From the NCBI RefSeq assembly GCF_000153045.1, contig NZ_CH724159.1:61261-125260 (forward strand): 64,000 bases of DNA, read 5' to 3'. A program made the position numbers and the translations under genes. Within the stretch, counting starts at the first letter, position 1. Each line of letters opens with the position of its first letter. This stretch comes from Synechococcus sp. WH 5701 (GTDB lineage: Bacteria; Cyanobacteriota; Cyanobacteriia; PCC-6307; Cyanobiaceae). This document shows positions 18,103 through 26,130 of the stretch, one piece after another. Below the pieces are notes generated by a model that saw only the letters and a program-made list of their open reading frames with translations, ran no database searches and was not told the DNA's origin.

Positions 18103-18732
18103 ATGACGCTGGCCCAGCCACTCCCGTCTCCGGCCCTGCAGCCGCTGCAGCTGCCCTGGGATTTGCGGCTCAGCCCCGATCAGTTCGAGCTGGTGTGCCA
18201 GGCCAATCCAGATGCGGTGCTCGAACTGATGGCCGATGGCCGCCTCATGGCCATGACCCCCACCGGCAGCGAAACCGGCGCCCGCAACCAGGTCCTTGGG
18301 GCGTTGCTCTGGTGGGCGCTTCGCCGGAGTGGCCTGCCCATGAAAGCGTTCGATAGCTCCACTGGATTTCGCCTGCCTGATGGCTCGGTGCTGAGCCCCG
18401 ATGCCTCGCTGGTGCGTCTGGATCGCTGGCAGGCTCTCACCCCCGAGCAGCGCCGTGGCTTTGCGCCCCTCTGCCTCGATCTGGTGGTGGAACTGGTCTG
18501 CGCGTCCGACGAAGGAGGGCCCCGTGGCGCCAGTGCGCTCCGCCAGAAGATGGACGGCTACCAGGCCAATGGGGCGCAGCTGGGCTGGTTGTTGCTGCCC
18601 GAGGAGAGGGCCGTGGAGATCTGGCGCTCAGGGGCTACCGCCCCTGAGCGCCTCGACGACGCCAAGGAGCTGGATGCTGGGGAGCTGTTCGCGGGCCTGG
18701 TGCTGGAGCTGGCGCCGATCTGGGACGTTTGA
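18103..18732 (+). CDS. Uma2-family (DUF820) putative restriction-like endonuclease
   Basis: A 209-residue Uma2/DUF820 protein, a PD-(D/E)XK-like family greatly expanded in cyanobacteria with unknown physiological role. Family segments visible are DQFELVCQANPDAVLELMADGRLMAM with TPTGSETG, then DGSVLSPDASLVRLDRW (the catalytic Asp), LVVELVCASDE (the catalytic Glu) and the helix MDGYQANGAQLGWLLLPEE. All expected elements are present, so it is probably intact. It lies in the toxin-antitoxin-rich stretch after lepA. Confidence 0.88.
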   Translation: MTLAQPLPSPALQPLQLPWDLRLSPDQFELVCQANPDAVLELMADGRLMAMTPTGSETGARNQVLGALLWWALRRSGLPMKAFDSSTGFRLPDGSVLSPDASLVRLDRWQALTPEQRRGFAPLCLDLVVELVCASDEGGPRGASALRQKMDGYQANGAQLGWLLLPEERAVEIWRSGATAPERLDDAKELDAGELFAGLVLELAPIWDV

Positions 18733-18746
18733 GCAGGGCCTGTTCC

Positions 18747-19136
18747 ATGCCACAGCGATCATTAAGTGGGTCCGTGCTGCGCTGGCCCAGTTCCGAGAGC
18801 GTGCTTGAGGCGGCGGGCCGGTGGGCCGAGCGCCAGGCGGCGGCCCATCCGGAGCTGGAGGCTGTGGGTGTGTTCGGCTCCTACGGCCGCGGCGATGCCG
18901 GTGTGGGCAGCGACCTGGATCTGCTGCTGGTGCTGCGGCAGTGCGAGCTGCCGATCTGGGAACGCCTGCGGCCCTGGGACACGGCCGATCTTCCGCTGGC
19001 CACCGACCTGCTCGTCTACAGCCGCCGGGAGTGGGAGAGCCTCCCCCAATGGAACCCGAAGCTGGCGGCAACGCTTGCGCGCGACCTGCGCTGGCTGATC
19101 GCTCCATCGCCGCCGGCGGCGACGCTTAATCAGTAA
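18747..19136 (+). CDS. MNT-type minimal nucleotidyltransferase
   Basis: A protein of about 129 residues with a pol-beta-like nucleotidyltransferase fold. The active-site signature GSYGRGDAGVGSDLDLLLVL supplies the GS motif and the DxD metal ligands. Such MntA-type proteins usually pair with a HEPN toxin that they AMPylate, but no HEPN gene is adjacent. A TTG codon overlapping the Uma2 stop at 18729 is an alternative start; the ATG at 18747 was preferred. The frame ends ATLNQ beside an AATCAGT motif shared with other local gene ends. Confidence 0.78.
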   Translation: MPQRSLSGSVLRWPSSESVLEAAGRWAERQAAAHPELEAVGVFGSYGRGDAGVGSDLDLLLVLRQCELPIWERLRPWDTADLPLATDLLVYSRREWESLPQWNPKLAATLARDLRWLIAPSPPAATLNQ

Positions 19137-19328
19137 TCAGTAGGCCAGGCGACGGGGAATGGATTCGAGCTTGGGCTCGGAACCACCGAGGGCGGCAAGC
19201 CGGCGGGCGCTTTCGCGTTGCACGAGGGCTTTGAGCGCTTCGCGGACCAGCTGGGTGCGCTCGTTGATGCCACTGAGCTGCTGAGCCTGACTGAGGAGCT
19301 CGTCGTCGAGATTGAGAGTGATGCGCAT
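19137..19328 (-). CDS. VapB-type ribbon-helix-helix antitoxin without adjacent toxin (copy 2)
   Basis: A 63-residue paralogue of the antitoxin at 17815. It has the same strand-helix-helix layout (MRITLNLDDELLSQA, then SGINERTQLVREALKALVQRE) and the same GGSE motif in the tail. The ATG at 19328 was chosen by alignment with copy 1, although an open frame continues upstream to 19409. The neighbours are the convergent MNT gene and the divergent AAA-ATPase gene, so it also lacks a PIN partner here. Confidence 0.85.
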   Translation of the reverse strand: MRITLNLDDELLSQAQQLSGINERTQLVREALKALVQRESARRLAALGGSEPKLESIPRRLAY

Positions 19329-19390
19329 GCCCAATTTTGAGCCGCTGAGCCCCGCCTGCGGCGCCAAGGCCTGAGCAGAAGGCCAAAAGA

Positions 19391-20581
19391 ATGCAAAATG
19401 GCGACGCAAACTCCAGAACGGCTGCGTTTTTGGCGGCGGTAGGGCGATTGTTCAAGGCGCCAGCGGGCAGCTTCTTTCTGTTCGGGCCGCGCGGGACTGG
19501 CAAGTCGACCTGGTTGCGCCAGACCCAGGCGGAGGCGCTCTGGCTCGATCTGCTCGATCCGGAGGCGCAGCGGCTGCATCAGGCAAGGCCCGAACGCTTG
19601 CGTGAGCGGCTGGCGGCGGAGCCCGGCCGCACCACCGTGGTGATCGATGAGGTCCAGAAGGTGCCTGCGCTGCTGGATGTGGTGCATGCCCTGGTGGAGC
19701 AGCGGCCCCAGCTGCGCTTTGTGCTCACTGGATCCAGCGCCCGCCAATTACGGCGCGGCAGCTGGAACCTGCTGGCGGGTCGGTTGGTGGAGGCTTCCCT
19801 GCATCCGTTCATGGCGGCGGAGCTGGGTGACGACTTCCGTCTGGAGGAGGCACTGCGAATCGGGCTGGTGCCGTTGGTCTGGGAGGCCGCCGAGCCGGGA
19901 GAAACGCTCCGCTCCTATGCCTCCCTCTACCTGCGCGAGGAGGTGCAGGCGGAGGCGATGGTGCGGGACGTGGGCGCCTTCGCCCGGTTCCTGGAAGCGA
20001 TCAGCTTTTCGCATGGCTCCCTGCTCAATCTCTCTGAAGTGGCGCGCGAGTGTCAGGTGAGCCGCAAAACGGTGGAGGGCTATCTGGGCATCCTCGAGGA
20101 TCTGCTGCTGGCCTTCCGTGTGCCGGTGTTCAGCCGGCGCGCCAAGCGGCAGCTGGTGGCCCATGAGAAGTTCTTCTTTTTTGACGCCGGCGTGTTTCGC
20201 TCGTTGCGGCCTGCCGGTCCATTGGATGGCGCCGAGGAGATCGAAGGGTTGGCCCTGGAGGAGCTCGTGGCCCAGCACCTGCGCGCCTGGCTGGCCTACC
20301 GAAGGGAAGGAGATCGCTTGTTCTTCTGGCGCACGCGGGCGGGTCGGGAGGTGGACTTCGTGATCTACGGCCCCCGCACCTTCGTGGCCCTGGAGGTGAA
20401 ACGCAGCCGCCAGGTGGGCGCCTGCGATCTTCATGGTTTGCGGGCGTTCCAGGCCGACTATCCAGAAGCCAGTGTTGCCCTGCTGTATCTGGGAGCAGAG
20501 GTGCTAAGGATCGACGGGATCCTCTGTCTGCCGTGCGACTCCTTTCTGCGGAGGCTGACGCCGAATCAGTCGCTGCTCTGA
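19391..20581 (+). CDS. AAA+ ATPase with C-terminal DUF4143 nuclease-like domain
   Basis: A 396-residue AAA+ protein. Walker A is in FGPRGTGKSTWLRQ near residue 36, Walker B is in TVVIDEVQKVP near residue 84, and sensor 1 is in FVLTGSSARQL. A helix-turn-helix-like region (NLSEVARECQVSRKTVEGYLGILEDL) and the DUF4143 domain with RTRAGREVDFVIYGPR and LEVKRSR follow. That end looks like a PD-(D/E)XK core (VDF, then EVK). The family is common next to mobile or toxin-antitoxin genes and its role is unknown. It appears intact. Confidence 0.88.
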   Translation: MQNGDANSRTAAFLAAVGRLFKAPAGSFFLFGPRGTGKSTWLRQTQAEALWLDLLDPEAQRLHQARPERLRERLAAEPGRTTVVIDEVQKVPALLDVVHALVEQRPQLRFVLTGSSARQLRRGSWNLLAGRLVEASLHPFMAAELGDDFRLEEALRIGLVPLVWEAAEPGETLRSYASLYLREEVQAEAMVRDVGAFARFLEAISFSHGSLLNLSEVARECQVSRKTVEGYLGILEDLLLAFRVPVFSRRAKRQLVAHEKFFFFDAGVFRSLRPAGPLDGAEEIEGLALEELVAQHLRAWLAYRREGDRLFFWRTRAGREVDFVIYGPRTFVALEVKRSRQVGACDLHGLRAFQADYPEASVALLYLGAEVLRIDGILCLPCDSFLRRLTPNQSLL

Positions 20582-20688
20582 GCCCGTGCAACGTTTGTTG
20601 AAGCCATCGCCCCACCTGTACTGAACCGGGTGCGGCAGCGCGCCCCGGCTGGGAACGCTTGGGGGGTGGTTGATTGAGGAGTCCGCCG

Positions 20689-21219
20689 ATGGCGGTTCCA
20701 TGGAAGGCTCGACGCTGTCGGGCCCAGGGGACCTGGCGCAGGCGAGCGCCGGAGGCTGAGCAGGGCTTTCTGCTGCCGCTGGCCTTCGGAGTGTCGCTGG
20801 TGCTGATGCTGAGTTCGCTGTCGGTGCAGACGGTGGCGCTGCAGGGCAGCCGGCTGGCGGCGGCGGAGCTGGAGCAGCGGCGGCTGGAGGACGCCCTGGC
20901 CTCGGCGGCGGAGCAGGTGGCGAGCCGCCTGAGCGGTACGCACGCCTGCCTGCTGCCCCTGGCCTCCAGTGCCTGGATCGCGCCGGTGCCCGGCTGCGGG
21001 GCGGGGCTGGATCCTGGGCCCCTGCTGAGCGGACGGGTGGGCGAGAGCGACTACCGGCTGGTGTCGTGGACTCCGGGGCTGCCGGGAGCGGCGGGCCATC
21101 CGGGTGAACTGCGGCTGGAGCTGAGCGACGGGGCCGTGCAGCGGTTGTACGCGCTGGAGCTGGCCGGGGAGGCCCCGCAAGCCCTGCACGTGGCGGGTCT
21201 GCGGGGGCTGGGGCGATGA
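20689..21219 (+). CDS. Type IV pilus minor subunit, PilX-like
   Basis: A 176-residue protein and first of four overlapping pilin-like genes. A basic leader is followed by AEQGFLLPLAFGVSLVLMLSSL, a hydrophobic helix after a G-F cleavage-type junction but without the usual Glu at position 5. This layout fits PilX-type minor pilins. The remainder has two cysteines, possibly a disulfide (THACLLPL and VPGCGAG). The ATG at 20689 was chosen. Its stop overlaps the next start as ATGA. Confidence 0.7.
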   Translation: MAVPWKARRCRAQGTWRRRAPEAEQGFLLPLAFGVSLVLMLSSLSVQTVALQGSRLAAAELEQRRLEDALASAAEQVASRLSGTHACLLPLASSAWIAPVPGCGAGLDPGPLLSGRVGESDYRLVSWTPGLPGAAGHPGELRLELSDGAVQRLYALELAGEAPQALHVAGLRGLGR

Positions 21220-21608
21220 CGCTGGTGGAGGTGATGGTGTCGTCGGTGGTGGTCGCCCTGGCGGCGAACGGCTCCGCGCAGCTGTGGGGATCGGCCATGG
21301 TCTGGAACCATCGCGCCGAGCGGCGGCAGGAGCTGCTGGGCCAGCTCGACCTGGCGCTGCTGCAGCGGGAGCGGGCGCTGCGTGTGTCGGCCGCCGGGGT
21401 GACAGCGCCGATGAGCTGCGGCGCCGCGGCGGCGTGGACGGGCCTGCAGCTGAGCGCGGCTCCCGCTCCCCTGCCGGAGGGGGTCTCGGTGAGCGCGGAG
21501 GCCGCCGAGACGGAAGGCGCCGGGGCTCTGTGGATCACGGCCCGTGCGGAAGACCTGGAGCGGAAGCGGCTGTTCGCTCCCGCGGCCCATGGCCTGTGCC
21601 GGCCATGA
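21216..21608 (+). CDS. Prepilin-like minor pilus protein with missing leader
   Basis: A 130-residue protein beginning MTLVEVMVSSVVVALAANG. This is the mature N terminus of a type IV pilin (M/F-T-L-V-E plus hydrophobic helix) without the preceding charged leader and Gly. The in-frame sequence upstream reads GAGA before the Met, and no upstream start with a normal leader is evident. It may be a PilV-like minor pilin processed unusually, or its start may be misread. It is coupled by 4-base overlaps to both neighbours. Confidence 0.68.
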   Translation: MTLVEVMVSSVVVALAANGSAQLWGSAMVWNHRAERRQELLGQLDLALLQRERALRVSAAGVTAPMSCGAAAAWTGLQLSAAPAPLPEGVSVSAEAAETEGAGALWITARAEDLERKRLFAPAAHGLCRP

Positions 21609-22141
21609 CCAGGCGATTCACCGCAAGCAGGGGCCCCGCTCAGGGCTTTTCGCTCACGGAGCTGCTGGTGGGCGTGACGGTGCTGCTGCTGCTGGCGGGG
21701 CTGGCGATCCAGGCCGGCGGCGAATCGATGGCGCGGCAGCGGCTGGAGGTGGCCACCCGGCGGCTGGTGCTGGGGATCGAGCGGGGCCGCTCGGCGGCGG
21801 AACGGCAGGGACGACCCTGCGGCCTCAGCCTGGCGCCGGGCGGATGGCAGGAGCCGCAGAGCGGGTCGCTGGCCGGCTGCGAGCAGGCCGCGATGCCCCT
21901 GGGTGAGGGGGTGGAGAACGGCACGATCGAGCTGAGCCACAACCTGCCCGACACCCTGCGTTTCAGCAGCAACGGCCTGGTGCTGGATGGCGGCACGGTT
22001 GTGCTCAGCAGTGAGGGCACCGAACTGCGCCGCTGCCTGGTGATGGCCCTGCCCCTGGGGGTGGTGCGGGTGGGCCGCTACGGCGGCGCGCCCGGCGGCC
22101 GGCCCGACAGCAGCGCCTGCAGCCCGGATTCAAGCCTGTGA
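21605..22141 (+). CDS. Prepilin-type minor pilin, GspH/FimT-like
   Basis: A 178-residue protein with a standard prepilin N terminus. A basic leader ends in Gly, followed by FSLTELLVGVTVLLLLAGLA, where Glu5 of the mature protein is present. The segment LVLGIERGRSAAERQGRPCGLSL is typical of FimT/GspH pseudopilins. Four cysteines in the globular part may form disulfides. The start overlaps the stop of the upstream gene. Confidence 0.82.
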   Translation: MTRRFTASRGPAQGFSLTELLVGVTVLLLLAGLAIQAGGESMARQRLEVATRRLVLGIERGRSAAERQGRPCGLSLAPGGWQEPQSGSLAGCEQAAMPLGEGVENGTIELSHNLPDTLRFSSNGLVLDGGTVVLSSEGTELRRCLVMALPLGVVRVGRYGGAPGGRPDSSACSPDSSL

Positions 22142-22797
22142 GACCGCTGATGATGCCGAGGATTCAGACGACGAAACACCAGGCCAGCGCCGGCTTCGGG
22201 CTGGTGGAGCTGCTGCTGGCGATGGCGCTGGGGCTGATGCTGTGTGGCGTGGTGGTGGAGGCGCTGCTGGGGGAGGGGCGCAACGCGCAGCAGTTCTCGC
22301 GGCTGGTGCGGGAACGCAACCACCAACGGCGGGCCCTGGCGCTGATCCGCACGGATCTGGAGGGGGCCGCGGAGGTGGTGAACGAGGCGGCGCCGCTGCC
22401 GGTGAGCTGCGGGGTGGCCGGCCGGCAGGTGGTGCTGCAGCTGAAGCGCCAGGGCACGCTGATCAGCTATTCCGTGGGGGCACCGCCGAGCGGCATCTGG
22501 CGGGGCCAGGTGCTGATGCGTTGCGGGCCGGCCTATGGGCTGGAGGGGCGCATCGACCCCAGCAGCGCTTCGCTGAGCCGGGTGGTGGTGGATGGCCTGG
22601 CGATCGACCCCAGCCGCTGGACGGGTTGCGGACACTTGCCGGGTGCCACGGCCCTGAATGGGTCCATGGGGTTGCCCTTTTCGGCCTGCCTGGATCCGGC
22701 CAGCCAGCTGGTGGCGATGCGGCTGGAGCAGAGCTTCGCTGATGGTGGCGGGCCGGTGCAGCGGGTGCGCAGTGAGGCGGTGGCTGGGGCTGGGTAA
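22138..22797 (+). CDS. Prepilin-type minor pilin, PilW-like
   Basis: A 219-residue protein with leader ASAG and mature start FGLVELLLAMALGLMLCGVV, a class III-type prepilin junction with Glu5. The length and the RNHQRRALALIRTDLEGAAEVV segment fit PilW-like minor pilins that prime pilus assembly. The GTG at 22138 overlaps the upstream stop (GTGA); ATG codons at 22150 and 22153 are alternatives. It is the last gene of the minor-pilin run and is followed by a long non-coding stretch. Confidence 0.8.
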   Translation: MRPLMMPRIQTTKHQASAGFGLVELLLAMALGLMLCGVVVEALLGEGRNAQQFSRLVRERNHQRRALALIRTDLEGAAEVVNEAAPLPVSCGVAGRQVVLQLKRQGTLISYSVGAPPSGIWRGQVLMRCGPAYGLEGRIDPSSASLSRVVVDGLAIDPSRWTGCGHLPGATALNGSMGLPFSACLDPASQLVAMRLEQSFADGGGPVQRVRSEAVAGAG

Positions 22798-23521
22798 AGT
22801 TCCTACGAGCTTGGATTCGATGGCTCGAAGAACAGCACAAAAGTTATCCAAAAATGACGCAATAGTTGATCCTTCGCTGATAACTTTTGTGGCAATCACG
22901 GATTTCTCGATTGTTTATTCCCGCTAAAGAAATAATTTCTCAAGAGTCGCACAGCGGGGATTGATTCTAGGTTTCTTGTGCTAGATGTTGGCCTATGGCG
23001 CGGAGATGGCAACGTTGCTTGTGCTGGCTCTGATTGCCGTGAATTCTGGAGGTCGGCGGCTTTGGGGAGGCTGGAGAGCGCTTTCTGAAGTAGCAGTATT
23101 CCGCCCAGGAATAGATTAGCATAGCCGAATGTGCTAAAAGGTTGACTACTGGATTTGGTTATTGCTGTCAATGGCTAAGCCTATGGCCAAGGCTTTGCTT
23201 GGAGATTGTCCGGCTGATCAATCAGCAATTTAGATCTCAGCCGCTATTGCCCGGACATGGCCAGGAATGATCCGAAGGAGGGCTTGTTGGTAGGATTTGG
23301 GGAGCCATTCCGGCCTGTGATTTGCCAGACGTGGCGCATCTGAGGGGCGCAAGATGATGGAGTTCTCATGATTCGAAGAATGCTGCGCTTGGTCCTGCGC
23401 CCGGCCCAGGGCGATTGTTGGTATTGACCTGGGTGGTGTTCAGGACAGACCCTCAGGGATTTGTTGTCCAGCTTGGTGCGAAAATGGTTGGTGCCTACAT
23501 GATTGATTCAGTGGATTGGCC
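22798..23521. other. Non-coding, A+T-richer gap of about 720 bases
   Basis: No convincing gene. It is visibly less G+C-rich than its surroundings and contains only short frames without recognisable motifs (one of 91 codons on the minus strand, one of 43 on the plus strand). It separates the minor-pilin run from the sensor kinase and probably includes the kinase promoter. Foreign or decayed DNA is possible. Confidence 0.5.
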
Positions 23522-24970
23522 ATGCGTGCGTCTGTAGGGCCGATGAAGTCAGCGCCAGGTCGCGTATCTTTGTATCGCCGCCTCCTTCCCAGCAGCTTGC
23601 TGGCTGTGCTCGCAGGGTTTGCCTTGGTAGTGCTGGCGCATCTGGAATTGTTGGATCGCTCCCTCGCCCAGCGTCACCGTCAGGCCTCTGATCTGGTGCT
23701 CCAGCAACTGCTGCAACTCTCACCCAGCGACACTCCTTCCGCCTTTCAGTCCAAACTGGATCGGATCGTGTCCCCTGGTCGATTGCTGTGGCTTGAGCTG
23801 GAGGATGGCCGACCCTACCGTATACCCATGAAAAATGTCACGGTACCGCTAGCGGTGTCGTTTCACCAGCTGGTGGGCATCGTGGAGCGCCGTTGCGTCG
23901 GACGCGATCACCTGATGAGGGTTGTCGCCGGTGACCGACATTATCTCTGCAGCAGACAGCGGCTCAGCTTCTCTGGCCGGCCAGCAGCGATGCGGGTGGT
24001 GGAAGACATTACCTCCGATGTGGAGCACCGGCGCGTCGTGCTGCTGCTGATGATGACCGTTGCATGTGTTGCCTCCCTCATCACCAGCACTTTTCAGCGT
24101 CTGGTGTATTGGCGAACGCTACGTCCACTTGATCGGCTTTGTCTCGAGCTGGGCCAGATTGACACCGAGAGCTTGGAGCAGATTCGTTTGTCGATCAGTG
24201 ACCAACCGCTGGAGCTTCAACCTATCGTGACATCCTTCAATGTCTTGCTTGATCGACTGGCGGCTGCCCGTGAGCGACAGCAGACCTTCGTGGATGGAGT
24301 GGCCCACGAACTGCGCACACCAATCACGCTGATCAGGGGTTACGCCCAGAGCCTGAAGCACCAAGCCCGCGGCGGGCCTGGAGGCACAGAGACAGAGATG
24401 GAGTGCATCGCCAGGGAGGCTGAACGCATGGGACGGTTGGTAAGCGAACTTCTCGACATCGCCCGGGAGGAGGCCGGTCGCCTTCAACTGGTCCGGGATC
24501 CCCTCGATCTCGACGATGCCCTGCTCGTGGCCTTTGAGAGGCTTGAGCCCTTGGCTTCCGCTCGTCTGCGGCTTCGCTTGCCTCAGGACGGCGCGCCACC
24601 TCTGGGTCTGGGCGACGGTGAGCGACTGCAGCAGTGCCTCACCAACTTGGTGGACAATGCCCTCAAATTCACTCCTCAGGACACAGTAATTGAACTGTTC
24701 TGCTCAGTTAGCGCCAGAGAGGCAGTAGTGCATGTGCGCGATCATGGCCAAGGTGTGCCTCTGGCGGAACAGGAGCTCATCTTTGAGCGCTTTGTGCGTG
24801 GTTCCTCTGAGGCCAGTGCCAGCGGCAGCGGCATCGGCCTGGCGATGGTGCGCCTGCTGATGCGGCGTATGGGCGGTGATGTGCGGGTGGAGTCAACTCC
24901 AGGCCGCGGTGCCGACTTCCAACTGGTGCTGGAGCGGGCAGAGCTCAGTTCTTCGGTTCCCCCTCTTTGA
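23522..24970 (+). CDS. Membrane sensor histidine kinase
   Basis: A HisKA-type sensor kinase of 482 residues. Two membrane helices (about residues 24-44 and 175-195) bracket an extracytoplasmic sensor region. A HAMP-like linker (LRPLDRLCLELGQI) leads to the dimerisation domain with the phosphorylated His in VAHELRTPITLIRGYAQ. The ATP-binding domain follows, with N box LVDNALKFT, G1 DHGQGVP and G2 GSGIGLAMV. The likely partner is the convergent OmpR-type regulator, whose 3' end overlaps by 26 bases. The stimulus is unknown. Confidence 0.92.
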   Translation: MRASVGPMKSAPGRVSLYRRLLPSSLLAVLAGFALVVLAHLELLDRSLAQRHRQASDLVLQQLLQLSPSDTPSAFQSKLDRIVSPGRLLWLELEDGRPYRIPMKNVTVPLAVSFHQLVGIVERRCVGRDHLMRVVAGDRHYLCSRQRLSFSGRPAAMRVVEDITSDVEHRRVVLLLMMTVACVASLITSTFQRLVYWRTLRPLDRLCLELGQIDTESLEQIRLSISDQPLELQPIVTSFNVLLDRLAAARERQQTFVDGVAHELRTPITLIRGYAQSLKHQARGGPGGTETEMECIAREAERMGRLVSELLDIAREEAGRLQLVRDPLDLDDALLVAFERLEPLASARLRLRLPQDGAPPLGLGDGERLQQCLTNLVDNALKFTPQDTVIELFCSVSAREAVVHVRDHGQGVPLAEQELIFERFVRGSSEASASGSGIGLAMVRLLMRRMGGDVRVESTPGRGADFQLVLERAELSSSVPPL

Positions 24971-25646
24971 GGATGAAGCCCACGCCGCGCACGGTCTGAA
25001 TTAGGGTAGGTAAACCGTAGCGTTCGATCTTCTTGCGCAAGTAGCGGATGTAGACATCCAGCAGGTTGGCGTCGCCAACGAAGTGTTCGCCCCACACGTT
25101 GTGCAGAAGCATCTGGCGCTCCTGCACCCTGCGGGGTTCTTTGAGCAGGGCCAGCAGCAGGTCGTACTCACGCACAGTGAGCTGGATCTCCTCTCCGCCG
25201 CGGCTCACTTCATGGCTGGCGGTGTTCACCCGTAGGTCGGCGAAGCTCAGCACCTCCCCTTGGCCGTTGGCGGATCCTTGTCGGCGCAGCCGTGCCCGGA
25301 CCCTAGCCAGCAGCTCCTCGATCGAGAAGGGTTTGGTGAGGTAGTCGTCGGCCCCGGCATCAAGCGCTTCCACCCGCTCGGCCACCGCATCTCGGGCCGT
25401 GAGCATCAGCACCGGGGTGTTGAGCTCGCTGGCCCTCAGCCGCAGGCACACCTCCACGCCAGTGAAATCGGGGAGGATCCAGTCGAGCAGCACCAGGTCC
25501 CAGGGGGCTTCGCGGAGGCGGATCAGTGCCTGCTGGCCAGTGCCCGCCATCTCCACCGCATAGCCCTCAACCGCCAGTTCACCGGCGAGGAAGCGGCGCA
25601 GCGCGGGGTCGTCGTCAACGATCAGTACCCGGTGCTGGTGGGCCAT
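24945..25646 (-). CDS. OmpR/PhoB-family response regulator
   Basis: A 233-residue regulator. The receiver domain has VLIVDDDPALRRF (acidic pocket), the phosphorylatable Asp in LVLLDWILPDF near residue 54, MLTARDA and the Lys in LTKPFS. The C-terminal winged helix includes LTVREYDLLLALLKEPRRVQ and VYIRYLRKKIE, ending TVRGVGFIL. The ATG at 25646 gives the usual start MAHQHRVLIVDDDP; an open frame extends upstream to 25721. It faces the histidine kinase tail to tail rather than sharing an operon with it. Confidence 0.93.
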   Translation of the reverse strand: MAHQHRVLIVDDDPALRRFLAGELAVEGYAVEMAGTGQQALIRLREAPWDLVLLDWILPDFTGVEVCLRLRASELNTPVLMLTARDAVAERVEALDAGADDYLTKPFSIEELLARVRARLRRQGSANGQGEVLSFADLRVNTASHEVSRGGEEIQLTVREYDLLLALLKEPRRVQERQMLLHNVWGEHFVGDANLLDVYIRYLRKKIERYGLPTLIQTVRGVGFILKEGEPKN

Positions 25647-25988
25647 GGGAATCCTATCGATCGTTGCCAGGATGGTTGGGGACGGTTCATCTGGCTGTCT
25701 CGATCGCAGCCTGGCATACATACCTCAGCTCTTCGATAAGGCGCAGGAATTACGCGCGAGGGGCCGGCAATTGGCAGGGATCCTCCCCATGGCGGGCTTC
25801 CACCGAGAAGGTTTGAAGCTCAAGCAGATCTGCTGCCAGTGCAATCCCAGACAGAGCAGCTGGTTCGGCCAGATCATGCCGTCGCGGCAGACGAGTATCA
25901 CCCAGCAGCTCCAGGCCTTGAGAATCTTCTTCACCGCCTGCAGGGCGGTGAAGCCCCTGGTATCTGGCTTAGTGCAAGCGGTCCCCAA

Positions 25989-26130
25989 GTGAAGAGTATC
26001 TGGCAGCTGTGCCACAACCTCAGCGCTTATGACGCCACCAATGTGGCCCTGACAGAAGCTCTTGACTGTCCGTTGCTCAGTGCCGATCGTCGCTTGGCGA
26101 GGGCACCTGGTCTGGTTTGTCCCGTTCAGC
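25989..26130 (+). pseudogene. C-terminal remnant of a VapC-type PIN toxin, ending at the IS630 element
   Basis: One plus-strand frame reads LSAYDATNVALTEALDCPLL then SADRRLARAPG, the C-terminal third of a VapC protein with its last acidic residues. Nothing recognisable as the N-terminal two thirds is present upstream. The fragment runs directly into the left end of the IS630 element, which replaces its last codons. It is a toxin relic truncated at least on the right by transposition. Confidence 0.65.

Noticed and set aside
22896..23171. 91-codon minus-strand frame in the A+T-richer gap
   Set aside because: No homology-like motif, no clear ribosome-binding site, and many similar random frames nearby.
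25725..26015. 96-codon minus-strand frame left of the IS630 element
   Set aside because: No motif, while the plus strand at its right end encodes a recognisable PIN remnant.
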